Both the position numbers and the translations under genes were made by a program. This document shows, piece by piece, positions 9,462 through 17,445 of a stretch of DNA of 25,577 nt. How positions within the stretch are numbered: position 1 is the stretch's first letter; each line of letters opens with the position of its first letter. Source of the DNA: Candidatus Methanovirga meridionalis (GTDB lineage Archaea > Methanobacteriota > Methanobacteria > Methanobacteriales > Methanobacteriaceae); contig JAITPS010000040.1 in assembly GCA_031289325.1 (NCBI GenBank), positions 1 through 25,577 of the forward strand, in the 5' to 3' direction. The notes beneath the pieces are model-generated. The model was not told where the DNA came from and made no database searches. It worked only from the letters and a program-made list of their open reading frames with translations.

Positions 9462-9928
9462 GTGATAAGAGAAAAACTATGTCATAAATGTGGCAACCAT
9501 ATAAAAGATGGAGATTTATTCTGTGAAAATTGTGGAACTAAAATAAAATCATCGGACAATAAAATTGTTATAAAAACAATAAATATTACTCTTCTGGTGA
9601 TCTTAAATTTGATGTATTAACTAATGGTTCGATTTATGATGTTACAACAATTGTTAAATTTTACAATGGAAATAAATTAGTATATAGTTATAAGGATACA
9701 TCAAATAGCAAATTGAATCTTGGAATTAACCATGAATTAATGAGTTTGTCTAATGAGTATAGTAGTAGTGCTTTACCCCAAAAAAATGAGACAATTACGG
9801 ATATTATCATTACATTAGAAGGAAATGTGGATGGTGCTAATACCAAACTGCTTGAGACTCCTAAAGTTAATGTTGGTAGCTTTAATTTAAGATATTATGA
9901 GACTCCAAATCCAAATTATCAAAGTTGA
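9462..9928 (+). pseudogene. Decayed copy of the zinc-ribbon membrane protein at 11234-12151
   Basis: The sequence is near-identical in two blocks to the intact gene. The GTG at 9462 starts a zinc ribbon (CHKC...CENC) that reads for 52 codons to a TAA at 9618-9620. The extracellular beta-domain remains open in another frame up to the TGA at 9926-9928 (YYSSGDLKF... through NPNYQS). Distances from the start codon to the shared block gttataaaaacaat (9567 here, 11559 in the intact copy) show a net loss of 220 bp. That removes the transmembrane segment and shifts the frame. The C-terminal Cys-rich domain is also missing because of a premature stop after NPNY. The start codon changed from ATG to GTG, although GGAG upstream survives. 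This is a degenerate paralogue, probably from a local duplication. Confidence 0.85.
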
Positions 9929-9966
9929 ATTAATGTATATTAAAAAAAAAGAAAGAATTGATTAAG

Positions 9967-10827
9967 ATGGCAAAAAATGATGGGGGAGAGGGAGGAATTT
10001 GTTGTGGTGCTGTTATTGTTATCCTTGTTGTTGGTTGGATAATAGGTTTGGTAGGTTGGTTTTGGTTTTTAATTATTTGTATTTTTATAATTGCATTGGT
10101 AGTTTTATATTATATAGGTGATAATACAGAAAAACATGAAGCTGAAAATAAGAATATGGCAGATCACGGTAATGGAGCAAACTATGGAGCTGAAAATGAG
10201 ATTAAAACCGTATATGCATCAGATATTAAGATTAATGCGGAAAATGGATTTAAACCTGAAGATGAGATTAATGCAAAAGATACTTTTAATTACAAATATG
10301 TAAAAAATGAAAATTGTCCCAAATGTGGAGCATTAGTAAGTTCAAATGCAATATTTTGTGGTAAATGTGGATGCAAATTAGAAGAAGATAATTTAGAACC
10401 TGAATCAATTAAAACCTCTTTTTCTAATAATATACCATCACTCAAAACTTATGAAAAAGAAATCCATGAATTGGAAAGTATATATCAAAGCAAAGAAAAA
10501 ATTGCTCTTGAAATAATCGAAAAACGTTTTACTCCACCACAACTTACATATGATAGATTTATAGGAATAATAAATAATTGTAATCAAATCTTTTATAAAC
10601 AATCAGAATCAGCACGGAATATAATTGAAGTGGCTACAAAACATGTGCCAAAAATTGATGAAGAACTTAAAAAGAGATTAAATACATTAAAATCACTTAT
10701 AGAAAAACTTGATGATTTAATAACTGAATTAGCTATTAATTCTGATGACCAATCTTATTCCACTGAAGTAAAAGATCTATTAGAAGAAATGCAAGATCTT
10801 GTTGATTCCATTAAAGAATATAATTAA
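9967..10827 (+). CDS. Membrane zinc-ribbon protein with a C-terminal helical domain shared with the helicase-nuclease
   Basis: 286 residues from the ATG at 9967 (an in-frame TTG lies at 9958). A Gly-rich N-terminus precedes two closely spaced hydrophobic helices (about 12-30 and 31-50), a likely membrane hairpin. A polar linker follows, then a zinc ribbon CPKC...CGKC (Cys117, 120, 131, 134). The last part, 158-286 (SLKTYEKEIHELES... to DSIKEYN), is an all-helical domain. By eye about two-thirds of its aligned residues are identical to residues 1126-1262 of the protein at 13264-17052. Membrane hairpin plus helical domain recalls bacterial XpaC proteins, which neighbour TelA genes; a TelA gene lies in this region (17446). 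That likeness is inferred from layout and pattern, not from a search. No strong Shine-Dalgarno site is seen. Function unknown. Confidence 0.85.
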   Translation: MAKNDGGEGGICCGAVIVILVVGWIIGLVGWFWFLIICIFIIALVVLYYIGDNTEKHEAENKNMADHGNGANYGAENEIKTVYASDIKINAENGFKPEDEINAKDTFNYKYVKNENCPKCGALVSSNAIFCGKCGCKLEEDNLEPESIKTSFSNNIPSLKTYEKEIHELESIYQSKEKIALEIIEKRFTPPQLTYDRFIGIINNCNQIFYKQSESARNIIEVATKHVPKIDEELKKRLNTLKSLIEKLDDLITELAINSDDQSYSTEVKDLLEEMQDLVDSIKEYN

Positions 10828-10934
10828 TAAAACTTAAAAATTATATTCAAACAGAATCCGTATGGAATACAAACAAATGGATATAGAACATATACAACAA
10901 GTTGATATGGAACTTAAAAGATATTGAATAAATG

Positions 10935-11009
10935 TAAATAATTTTAAATTAATATTTTTTAATAATATTTATTTTTAAAAAAGTTATTTATTAAGACTTT
11001 ATCAAATCC
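10935..11009 (-). repeat. Dispersed repeat family 2, copy R1 (end fragment, reverse)
   Basis: Read on the minus strand it gives gataaagtcttaataaataa, then acttttttaaaaataaatat and tattaaaaaatattaat. This matches the left end of copies R2 (12451), R3 (18642) and R6 (22746-22822). Only the left third of the element is present. Confidence 0.65.
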
Positions 11010-11065
11010 AATATAAAAACTGGGTAATAAATCCAAATCGGCAAAAAACTATCATTTTTTTCATG

Positions 11066-11073
11066 CTTATATA
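11066..11073 (+). promoter_or_regulatory. TATA box for the zinc-ribbon gene
   Basis: The sequence cttatata sits in a slightly less AT-rich context and is a good archaeal TATA match. It predicts a transcript start near 11095-11100 and a leader of about 135 nt. The hairpin ATGACT-tttat-AGTCAT (11093-11109) would lie at the very start of the transcript. Confidence 0.5.
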
Positions 11074-11233
11074 CGGTTACATGTAATGTTGGATGACTTT
11101 TATAGTCATTTAAAGATAAAAAAATAATTATCATCCAATTCTAATGATTAATTTTCTTGAAAAATTAAAAACTTTTCAATATTTACTAATATTTGAAAAA
11201 AGTATGATGCATTCATTATGTGAGGTTAATGTT

Positions 11234-12151
11234 ATGATAAGAGAAAAACTGTGTCATAAATGTGGCAATCCTATAAAAGATGGAGATTTATTCTGTGAAA
11301 AGTGTGGAACTAAAATAGAATCATCGAAGACTGATTTAGTTAATAGACTTGATCATGATAAAATAAATCATTATCGTTTTGTTCTTGGTGGTGTAGCTGT
11401 ATTTCTCATCTTATTAGTTATTGTTGCAGTTGCTAGTAGTGGTTTTGATGATCATAGTGTCGTTAAAACAGACGGTGTAGTGCAAAATGTTACTGAAATT
11501 GCTTTGGATATTCATGATGTGGAAGGTTATTTTAATAATGAGTATTCTAATGATAGTAGTTATAAAAACAATGAATATTACTCTTCTGGAGATCTTAAAT
11601 TTGATGTATTAACTAATGGTTCGATTTATAATGTTACAACAATTGTTAAATTTTACAATGGAAATAAATCAGTATTTAGTTATAAGGATACATCAAATAA
11701 CAAATTGAATCCTGGAATTAACCATGAATCAATGAGTTTGTCTAATGAGGATAGTAATAGTGCTTTACCTCAAAAAAACGAGACAATTACTGACATTATA
11801 ATTACATTAGAAGGAAATGTGGAGGGTGCTAATACCAAGCTGTTTGAGACTCCTAAAGTTAATGTTGGTAGTTTTAATTTAAGATATTATGAGGCTCTAA
11901 ATCCAAATTATCTAACTCCATCCCCACAAGTTGCAGAAAGCACTGAACCAGATGATGACTCTGAAAAATCTGAAAGTAGTCCTGTACCAACAGACACTTC
12001 TGGAAATTTTGGTAATGGTTATAAGTATTGTTACTCTTCTTCAAGTAAAGTTTATCATACTAAAAAGTGTGGTCATCTACCACAACCAGAGAATAGAATT
12101 TATAGTAATAGTATCCCAAGCAACCGTAGGTTATGTGAATTTTGTGCTTGA
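11234..12151 (+). CDS. Membrane zinc-ribbon protein with extracellular beta-domain and C-terminal Cys-rich (Ada-like) motif
   Basis: 305 residues. I choose the ATG at 11234 over the in-frame ATG at 11144 because GAGGT (11222-11226) lies 7 bp before it and the zinc ribbon begins at once. The N-terminal ribbon CHKC...CEKC (Cys7, 10, 21, 24) is predicted cytoplasmic. One transmembrane helix follows at about 48-68, then an Asn/Ser-rich exported region whose alternating pattern (LKFDVLTNGSIYNVTTIVKF, NVGSFNLRYYE) suggests a beta-sandwich. After a Pro/Ser/Asp linker the C-terminus has YCYSSSSKVYHTKKC...NR...RRLCEFCA (His275, Cys279, Cys301, Cys304). That resembles the metal-binding tail often fused to SNase-type nucleases. 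A decayed paralogue lies at 9462-9928. A role with the thermonuclease at 8877 is plausible but inferred. Confidence 0.82.
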   Translation: MIREKLCHKCGNPIKDGDLFCEKCGTKIESSKTDLVNRLDHDKINHYRFVLGGVAVFLILLVIVAVASSGFDDHSVVKTDGVVQNVTEIALDIHDVEGYFNNEYSNDSSYKNNEYYSSGDLKFDVLTNGSIYNVTTIVKFYNGNKSVFSYKDTSNNKLNPGINHESMSLSNEDSNSALPQKNETITDIIITLEGNVEGANTKLFETPKVNVGSFNLRYYEALNPNYLTPSPQVAESTEPDDDSEKSESSPVPTDTSGNFGNGYKYCYSSSSKVYHTKKCGHLPQPENRIYSNSIPSNRRLCEFCA

Positions 12152-12450
12152 TAAATATTGCATTGGAGACAATAGAAATAAAAAACTTAAGTTGGAAGTT
12201 AATAAACTCATTGTGGATAATGATAGTATTTATTTCTTTTAATAATTGTTTAACATTTATATGAATGTGTCCGATTATCATGAAAAATCCAAGATAGTTG
12301 AGTTAATGCTTAACTTATTTTAAGAATTCCATGATAATTTTGAAAAGTATAGATAATTTGTTCAAATTCAAAATTCTAACTTGAATGCTTTCAGATTTTT
12401 AAATAGAATTAATACTATATAAATTAAAATTTGAATTCTATTTAATTATG

Positions 12451-12756
12451 GTGGTTTTGATAAAGTTCTTAATAAATAACTTCTTTAAAAATAAATATTA
12501 TTAAAAAATATTGGTTTATAATTATTTATATTAATTAAAATAAATTTATATTATTTAAAATTTAAAAGTATATATTTTCATGAAATAATATTTAAAATTA
12601 AATAATTTAATGAAAAAATTACCATTTCAAAATTTAATAACTTTTCCATAACGACTATAATTTAAAATTATTTATATTACTTAAAATTTAAAATTAAATA
12701 ATTTAATAGAAAAATTTATACTTCAAAATTTAAAAACTTATTCATAAGGACTATAA
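12451..12756 (+). repeat. Dispersed repeat family 2, copy R2 (full) plus a partial right half
   Basis: It starts gtggttttgataaag, continues cttaataaataacttcttta and aaaataaatattattaaaaa, and ends ttttccataacgactataat near 12661. The right half (aaatttaaaattaaataatt... to cataaggactataa) is repeated at 12681-12756. It shares its whole length with R3 and R4. It is non-coding and has no evident terminal inverted repeats. Confidence 0.7.
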
Positions 12757-13037
12757 ACTAAATATGGTCGAATCTTCTGAATTTAAAATCAATGTTATTT
12801 GCATCGACTAAAAATTTTACTTTGAATTTTAATTGTTTAAAAACTGTTATTTTTTAAATTAAAGATCATAAAACTTTATTTTAAGAATTATCTTTCAAAA
12901 AATTTGTACTTTTGAAAAATATATTATATTTAACAGTAGATTATACTAAATAATCATGGAAATTCCACTAATTTTTTATATTTTTCAGACCCTTTGTTAA
13001 TAACTTAAACTTAAATGCAATGTTTTCATTAAATCTT

Positions 13038-13112
13038 AAAAATATTAATTTTTATTCTTAAATTTTAAAAATATTAATTTTTATTCTTAATTTTTGAAAA
13101 TATTAATTATAA
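13038..13112 (+). repeat. Tandem repeat, period 29 bp, about 2.6 units
   Basis: Units run 13038-13066, 13067-13095 and a partial unit from 13096. Each contains aatattaatttttattctta. The array lies about 150 bp before the helicase gene and has no known function. Confidence 0.6.
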
Positions 13113-13230
13113 ACTTATTAATTAAAAATTTAACAAAAAATATAAAAAATAATAAGATTTCAAATTTTAATATTTACAAATGTTATTTTATCAACTATAG
13201 TAAACATATTTAAATTATGTGATTATAAAT

Positions 13231-13240
13231 TATATTTAAA
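13231..13240 (+). promoter_or_regulatory. Candidate TATA box for the helicase-nuclease gene
   Basis: The sequence tatatttaaa lies 24-33 bp before the ATG at 13264 and would give a leaderless message, which fits the lack of a clear Shine-Dalgarno site. A second similar site lies at 13206-13215. Confidence 0.35.
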
Positions 13241-13263
13241 TTAAATTATGGATTTGAAGATAA

Positions 13264-16200
13264 ATGTCTGAAATATTTTTAAATGAGGATCAAATATTTT
13301 TAAATGAAGATCAAAAGGCTGCTGTTCAATATTTTGGAAAAAAACCATTATTGATTGAAGCAGGTCCAGGTTCTGGAAAAACTGAAGTAATTATTGAAAG
13401 AGTTAAATTCTTGATAAATGAAAAAGATATTGATCCAGAAAGTTTACTGATAATTACATTTACCAAAAAAGCAACAAAGGAACTAATTGATAGATTAATA
13501 AATAGCAAAAATGGTTTAGATAAAGAAATTGTAAGTAAGATGCAAATATCCACAATTCACTCATTTTGTCATAGATTACTTTCAGATTACGGTATTTCTT
13601 ATAGTGTTTTGAATGGAGAAGAATCCAACAACATGTTTGTATATAAAAATTTAAAAAAATTAGGGTTTGTTGAAGAAAAAAGCTTTAAAAAAAGACACAT
13701 TCCTCAATTAGTAAATAAATTTAATGAATTAACCTCATTTAAAGTAGATATTGATAAATTTGAAAAATATGTGTATGATAACTTCCCTGTTGGTGAAGAG
13801 TATCTTGATTTTATTAAAGAAGTATTAGCAAATGATGAAAATGAGTACTTCACTTTTCCAGAGAAAGAAGTTAAAGATGGAGATTTTAAGGATGATTGGT
13901 ACAATGCACGATACCAACATGTATGTGAAAGCTATAGGAAATATTTAAAACTTTTAGAAGATGAGAATTTAATTGATTATGCCTTACTACAAACAAAAGT
14001 ATTGGAGCTATTTGAAAATAGCCCTAAGCTTATAGGTGAGTTAAAATACAAAAATATTTTAATTGATGAGTTTCAAGACACAGATCCCGTTCAAATGAAA
14101 ATTTTTGAGATATTGATGAAAAATGTTGAAACATTTACTGTTGTTGGAGATGATGAACAAAGTATTTATGCCTTTAGGGGTTCTTCTGTAAGATTTTTTA
14201 AAGAATTTGAAGAAAAATACAATGCCAAAGTAATAGTTTTAAGAACAAATTATCGTTCAACAGAAAGTATAGTTAAATTTAACGAAAATTTCATTAAACA
14301 AGATAGAGACCCTAATTCTACCAAATCAATACATGCAGAACCTAATCATGAAGGACCTGAAAAAAGCATGTATCATTTATACAATCTAAATAAAGATGAT
14401 GAAGCTTTTAATGTTGTAAAATTGATTAAATTCTTAAAAGAATCTGGTAGAATTTCTAACTATAGTGATGTTGGTATATTAACGAGAGTTATGGGGATGA
14501 AAATATCCCCATTGTTAAAAAATTTAAAATATGAAAATATTTCTTACAATGTGGTTGGAAATAAGGACTTAATTGAGAAAGATGAAATTAAATCTATACT
14601 TCTCCTATTTTATTATTTGATTGAAAATGATGAAAAACCTTATATTATGAATAAATGGGAAGTTAAATGGTTGAACATTTCTGGATTTGCATCAGAATCT
14701 TTTAATATGATTAATTTATCGGAACAAACAAGAAATATTCTTTTAGAACTTGAAAATAAATATAAAAATAAGGTTATTGAAGTTGAAAAAGAGGTTTACG
14801 AAGAATTAATAGGAAAAAAAAGTAGAAAAAGAACTTTTAAAGGAATATTTGACAGAGATGAAGAAATTTTAATTGAAATTTTTAATAGAGTAGAAAAACC
14901 ATTTCTATGGAAGTACAATACTAAAGATTTAAGAAAACTTGGAATTAGCGATGATGATGATTTAGAATTTTTTGATAGACTTTACAATTTAAGAAAAGAG
15001 CTTGATGAAGAAAGAAAAAACGAAAATATAAAATATGAAAATGTTTCCACTCTTTTAAATGTATTCTACCGTCTTTTAGATATTACTGGATATTTAAACA
15101 TTGAATTTGTTGAAGATGAGAAAAACACAGAGGAATTAGGTAATTTAGGAATACTATCTCATACACTTTACAATCTGGAAAATGTAATTACGAGAACAAA
15201 CCTTCGTGTAATGTTCTGGTATCTCTACCACAACATAGAAAACTACGACTCCAACAGAACTTACCAAAGTGATGAAGTTCAAATAATGACCATTCACAAA
15301 TCAAAAGGATTAGAATTTCCAGTTACTATTGTTTATGGTCTTCAGAAGGATAGTTTTCCATCTAAATTTAGAGATGATGAAAATAAATTAACTGGTTTAA
15401 TGGGAGTACCTCTATTTCCTGTGCCTAATGAATTTGCAGAGTACAAAAAGAGTTTATCCCTTGAAGAAAAGGAAAAACATGATTATTTAGAGGAAAGAAG
15501 AGTTTTATATGTTGCAATGACCAGAGCTGAAGATATTTTAGTCCTATCAACTCGTTTAGATAGAAATGGAAACATGCCAAAAATAGAAGGAATAGATTTT
15601 AATCCCATATCCATTCCTGAGATAACCAATGATTTTTCAATTTTACCAAAGACACATTTTAAACATATAAAAAAAGATGAAGAACTATTACCGCTTAGTT
15701 TTACATCATTAGAAAGTTATAAAAACTGCCCATTTAAATATTATCTAAAATATAACCTGTTTTTTGCTGAATCGGATAATATATACATGAAAAAAGGTAA
15801 TTTTGTACATAAATTCTTAAATAGAATCCATAGAAGAGCTAAAGATGAAAAAATTAATTTCGATGAAATGCTAACTCAACATACAGTAGAAGTAGATAGA
15901 ATAAAAAATAAAAAAGAAATAGAAAATCTTCAAAAATACTTGAAAAATAGTTTTAAAGACATTGAAGTATTGGAAAGTGAACTTCCATTTAGAATAGAAG
16001 AAGGAGAATTTGTCTTAGAAGGTATAATCGACTTAATCTATAAAAAAGATGGAAAAATAGGAATTATGGATTTTAAAACCACATCAAAAGTAGATGAAGA
16101 AGAATCAAAACGACAGCTATTTATCTATTTAATAGCTTTAAAAGAGAGTCGTGATTATTCATATAAAATTGAAGAGTTAGCTATTTATCTTGTTAACTCA

Positions 16201-17052
16201 CAAAAAATACTAACATATAAAATAGATGAAGAATACTTAAAAAATTTACAAACAAACATCCACGAAATATTTGAAGATATTAATAATAATAAATTTTATA
16301 GAAAACATGGAACTCACTGTAATAAATGTACATTCAATTTTATATGTGGAAATAAAAAGGCTAAAAAACCAAATACCATACATGAAGTTAACTCTAATGA
16401 AGAAAATAAAAATGAAGTTAACTCTAATGATATTAAAAAGATGAAAAAAAGAAAATTGGGGGTAAATGAACAAATTATTGATAAACCAATCCCACCACTT
16501 AAGAATAATAATGAAAACACCGATACTGTTTCATCACAAGATAAAGAATCTGTTGATGTTGACAAAATTGAATCTGAAGCAAGTAAAATCGAAGCTGAAA
16601 TAAATAGGATTAAAAAAGAAGATTATTTAGAATCCAAATCACTTAAAACTTATGAAAAACAGATTCATGAACTAGAAAGTCTATATTACACAAAAGAAAA
16701 AGTTGCTCGTGAAGTAATTAAAAAACGTTTTTCTCCACCACAAATGACTTATGATAGATTTATAGAAATGATAGAAAGTTCTAATCAAATTTTTCATAAA
16801 CACTCAAAATCAGCATTGAATATAATTGAAGTGGCTAAATTAAACACACCATTGATGGCAAACTTAAAAAGAGATGAAGAACTTAAAAAGACATTGAATA
16901 CATTAAAATCACTTGTAAAAAGAATTGATAATTTAATAAATGAATTAGCTCTTAGTTTAGGTAATTCTACTAAAGATTCTTATTCAAATGAAGCAAAAGA
17001 TCTATTAGATGATATGCAGAAGCTTATTGATTCTATAAAAGAGTATAAATAA
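13264..17052 (+). CDS. UvrD-type helicase fused to an Fe-S PD-(D/E)XK nuclease and a C-terminal helical domain
   Basis: 1262 residues. The SF1A helicase core has LNEDQKAAV (Q motif), Walker A GPGSGKT (34-40), FTKKATKEL, IHSFCHRLL, DEFQDT (from 268), VVGDDEQSIYAFRGS, TNYRST, MTIHKSKGLEFP and RRVLYVAMTRAED. The C-terminal nuclease has Asp923, Asp936 and Lys938 (EGIIDLI, MDFKTT). It also has four cysteines in the AddB/Cas4 Fe-S arrangement: Cys822, then Cys1019-x2-Cys1022-x5-Cys1028. Such enzymes unwind and cut DNA ends in repair or against foreign DNA. A charged Asn/Lys linker (about 1030-1125) leads to a helical domain, 1126-1262, shared with the membrane protein at 9967-10827; this third domain is not usual for the family. 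The N-terminus carries a duplicated heptad IFLNEDQ. All catalytic motifs are intact. No Shine-Dalgarno site is clear. Confidence 0.93.
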   Translation: MSEIFLNEDQIFLNEDQKAAVQYFGKKPLLIEAGPGSGKTEVIIERVKFLINEKDIDPESLLIITFTKKATKELIDRLINSKNGLDKEIVSKMQISTIHSFCHRLLSDYGISYSVLNGEESNNMFVYKNLKKLGFVEEKSFKKRHIPQLVNKFNELTSFKVDIDKFEKYVYDNFPVGEEYLDFIKEVLANDENEYFTFPEKEVKDGDFKDDWYNARYQHVCESYRKYLKLLEDENLIDYALLQTKVLELFENSPKLIGELKYKNILIDEFQDTDPVQMKIFEILMKNVETFTVVGDDEQSIYAFRGSSVRFFKEFEEKYNAKVIVLRTNYRSTESIVKFNENFIKQDRDPNSTKSIHAEPNHEGPEKSMYHLYNLNKDDEAFNVVKLIKFLKESGRISNYSDVGILTRVMGMKISPLLKNLKYENISYNVVGNKDLIEKDEIKSILLLFYYLIENDEKPYIMNKWEVKWLNISGFASESFNMINLSEQTRNILLELENKYKNKVIEVEKEVYEELIGKKSRKRTFKGIFDRDEEILIEIFNRVEKPFLWKYNTKDLRKLGISDDDDLEFFDRLYNLRKELDEERKNENIKYENVSTLLNVFYRLLDITGYLNIEFVEDEKNTEELGNLGILSHTLYNLENVITRTNLRVMFWYLYHNIENYDSNRTYQSDEVQIMTIHKSKGLEFPVTIVYGLQKDSFPSKFRDDENKLTGLMGVPLFPVPNEFAEYKKSLSLEEKEKHDYLEERRVLYVAMTRAEDILVLSTRLDRNGNMPKIEGIDFNPISIPEITNDFSILPKTHFKHIKKDEELLPLSFTSLESYKNCPFKYYLKYNLFFAESDNIYMKKGNFVHKFLNRIHRRAKDEKINFDEMLTQHTVEVDRIKNKKEIENLQKYLKNSFKDIEVLESELPFRIEEGEFVLEGIIDLIYKKDGKIGIMDFKTTSKVDEEESKRQLFIYLIALKESRDYSYKIEELAIYLVNSQKILTYKIDEEYLKNLQTNIHEIFEDINNNKFYRKHGTHCNKCTFNFICGNKKAKKPNTIHEVNSNEENKNEVNSNDIKKMKKRKLGVNEQIIDKPIPPLKNNNENTDTVSSQDKESVDVDKIESEASKIEAEINRIKKEDYLESKSLKTYEKQIHELESLYYTKEKVAREVIKKRFSPPQMTYDRFIEMIESSNQIFHKHSKSALNIIEVAKLNTPLMANLKRDEELKKTLNTLKSLVKRIDNLINELALSLGNSTKDSYSNEAKDLLDDMQKLIDSIKEYK

Positions 17053-17104
17053 TAATGTATAAAAGAGCATAAATGATAATGTATATATAAATAATAATTA
17101 TAAA

Positions 17105-17415
17105 TATAGTGTTATAAAAAATGTTTATAATTAATCATTTATTTTAAATATCATATTGTTGAAAATTTATTTTCAACTTAGGAGAATTTATTCACCTGTT
17201 TAAAAATAATAACCATAGTTTTTTTAATTAAAAATTTAATAATTATGTTTCAGTTTTAAAAACTTCATTATTGAACTTGTTCAATTAGAAACATAAAATC
17301 TTAGATATTTAAGTTATCTTCGATAACAAATCTTTGATTTTATGTATTGAAATTTTTTATTTCAATTAGAAAAACGAAGTTTTTTTGTACTTAAAAACAT
17401 TATTTCATACACTAT
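17105..17415 (-). repeat. Dispersed repeat family 1, copy B (reverse, longest)
   Basis: On the minus strand it begins tagtgtatgaaataatgttt, which matches copy A at 8355. It ends with the palindrome gttgaaaa-taaa-ttttcaac (about 17159-17178) and aaacattttttataacacta, which match copy C. Relative to copy A it carries about 123 extra bp (17265-17387), the structured segment. Confidence 0.65.
17258..17384 (+). other. Cloverleaf-like segment: closing stem around three hairpins
   Basis: The closing stem is AAAAACTTC (17258-17266) with GAAGTTTTT (17376-17384). Inside, in order, are ATTGAAC-tt-GTTCAAT (17270-17285); ACATAAAATC (17291-17300) with GATTTTATGT (17336-17345), enclosing GTTATC-ttc-GATAAC (17313-17327); and ATTGAAAT-ttttt-ATTTCAAT (17346-17366). 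The first and third arms are each followed by tagaa. It could be a structured RNA, a cruciform-forming element or a mobile-element relic. Pairing is read by eye, without folding energies. Confidence 0.5.
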
Positions 17416-17445
17416 ATTAAATAAAACTGAAATAGAGGTAATAAT

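Larger units (their letters stand above)
10828..11233. other. Intergenic region with a family-2 repeat and the promoter of the next gene
   Basis: About 400 bp. It holds a reverse-oriented family-2 repeat end (10935-11009), a TATA box at 11066 and a small hairpin at 11093-11109, then a leader of roughly 135 nt up to the ATG at 11234. The leader is open in frame from an ATG at 11144, but the ribosome-binding site favours the later start. Confidence 0.6.
12152..13263. other. 1.1-kb AT-rich intergenic region made largely of repeats
   Basis: No supported gene. It contains a full family-2 repeat (12451-12670), a partial second copy of its right half (12681-12756) and a tandem repeat of period 29 (13038-13112). 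At the right end are candidate TATA boxes for the helicase gene. Between about 12152 and 12450 and between 12760 and 13030 I recognise nothing specific. Confidence 0.6.
17053..17445. other. Intergenic region filled by a family-1 repeat with a structured segment; TelA leader
   Basis: Nearly the whole 393 bp is family-1 copy B in reverse orientation (17105-17415), including the multi-hairpin segment 17258-17384. The TelA ribosome-binding site GAGGT lies just beyond it. A TATA-like tatattaaat lies at 17414-17423, partly within the repeat edge. Confidence 0.6.

Noticed and set aside
11144..11233. 30-residue N-terminal extension of the zinc-ribbon protein
   Set aside because: GAGGT lies 7 bp before the ATG at 11234, and the paralogous pseudogene keeps the same start context but not the extension.
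11931..12242. 103-codon plus-strand ORF overlapping the 3' end of the zinc-ribbon gene
   Set aside because: It is in a shifted frame over the conserved Cys-rich tail and continues into AT-rich spacer; there is no ribosome-binding site.
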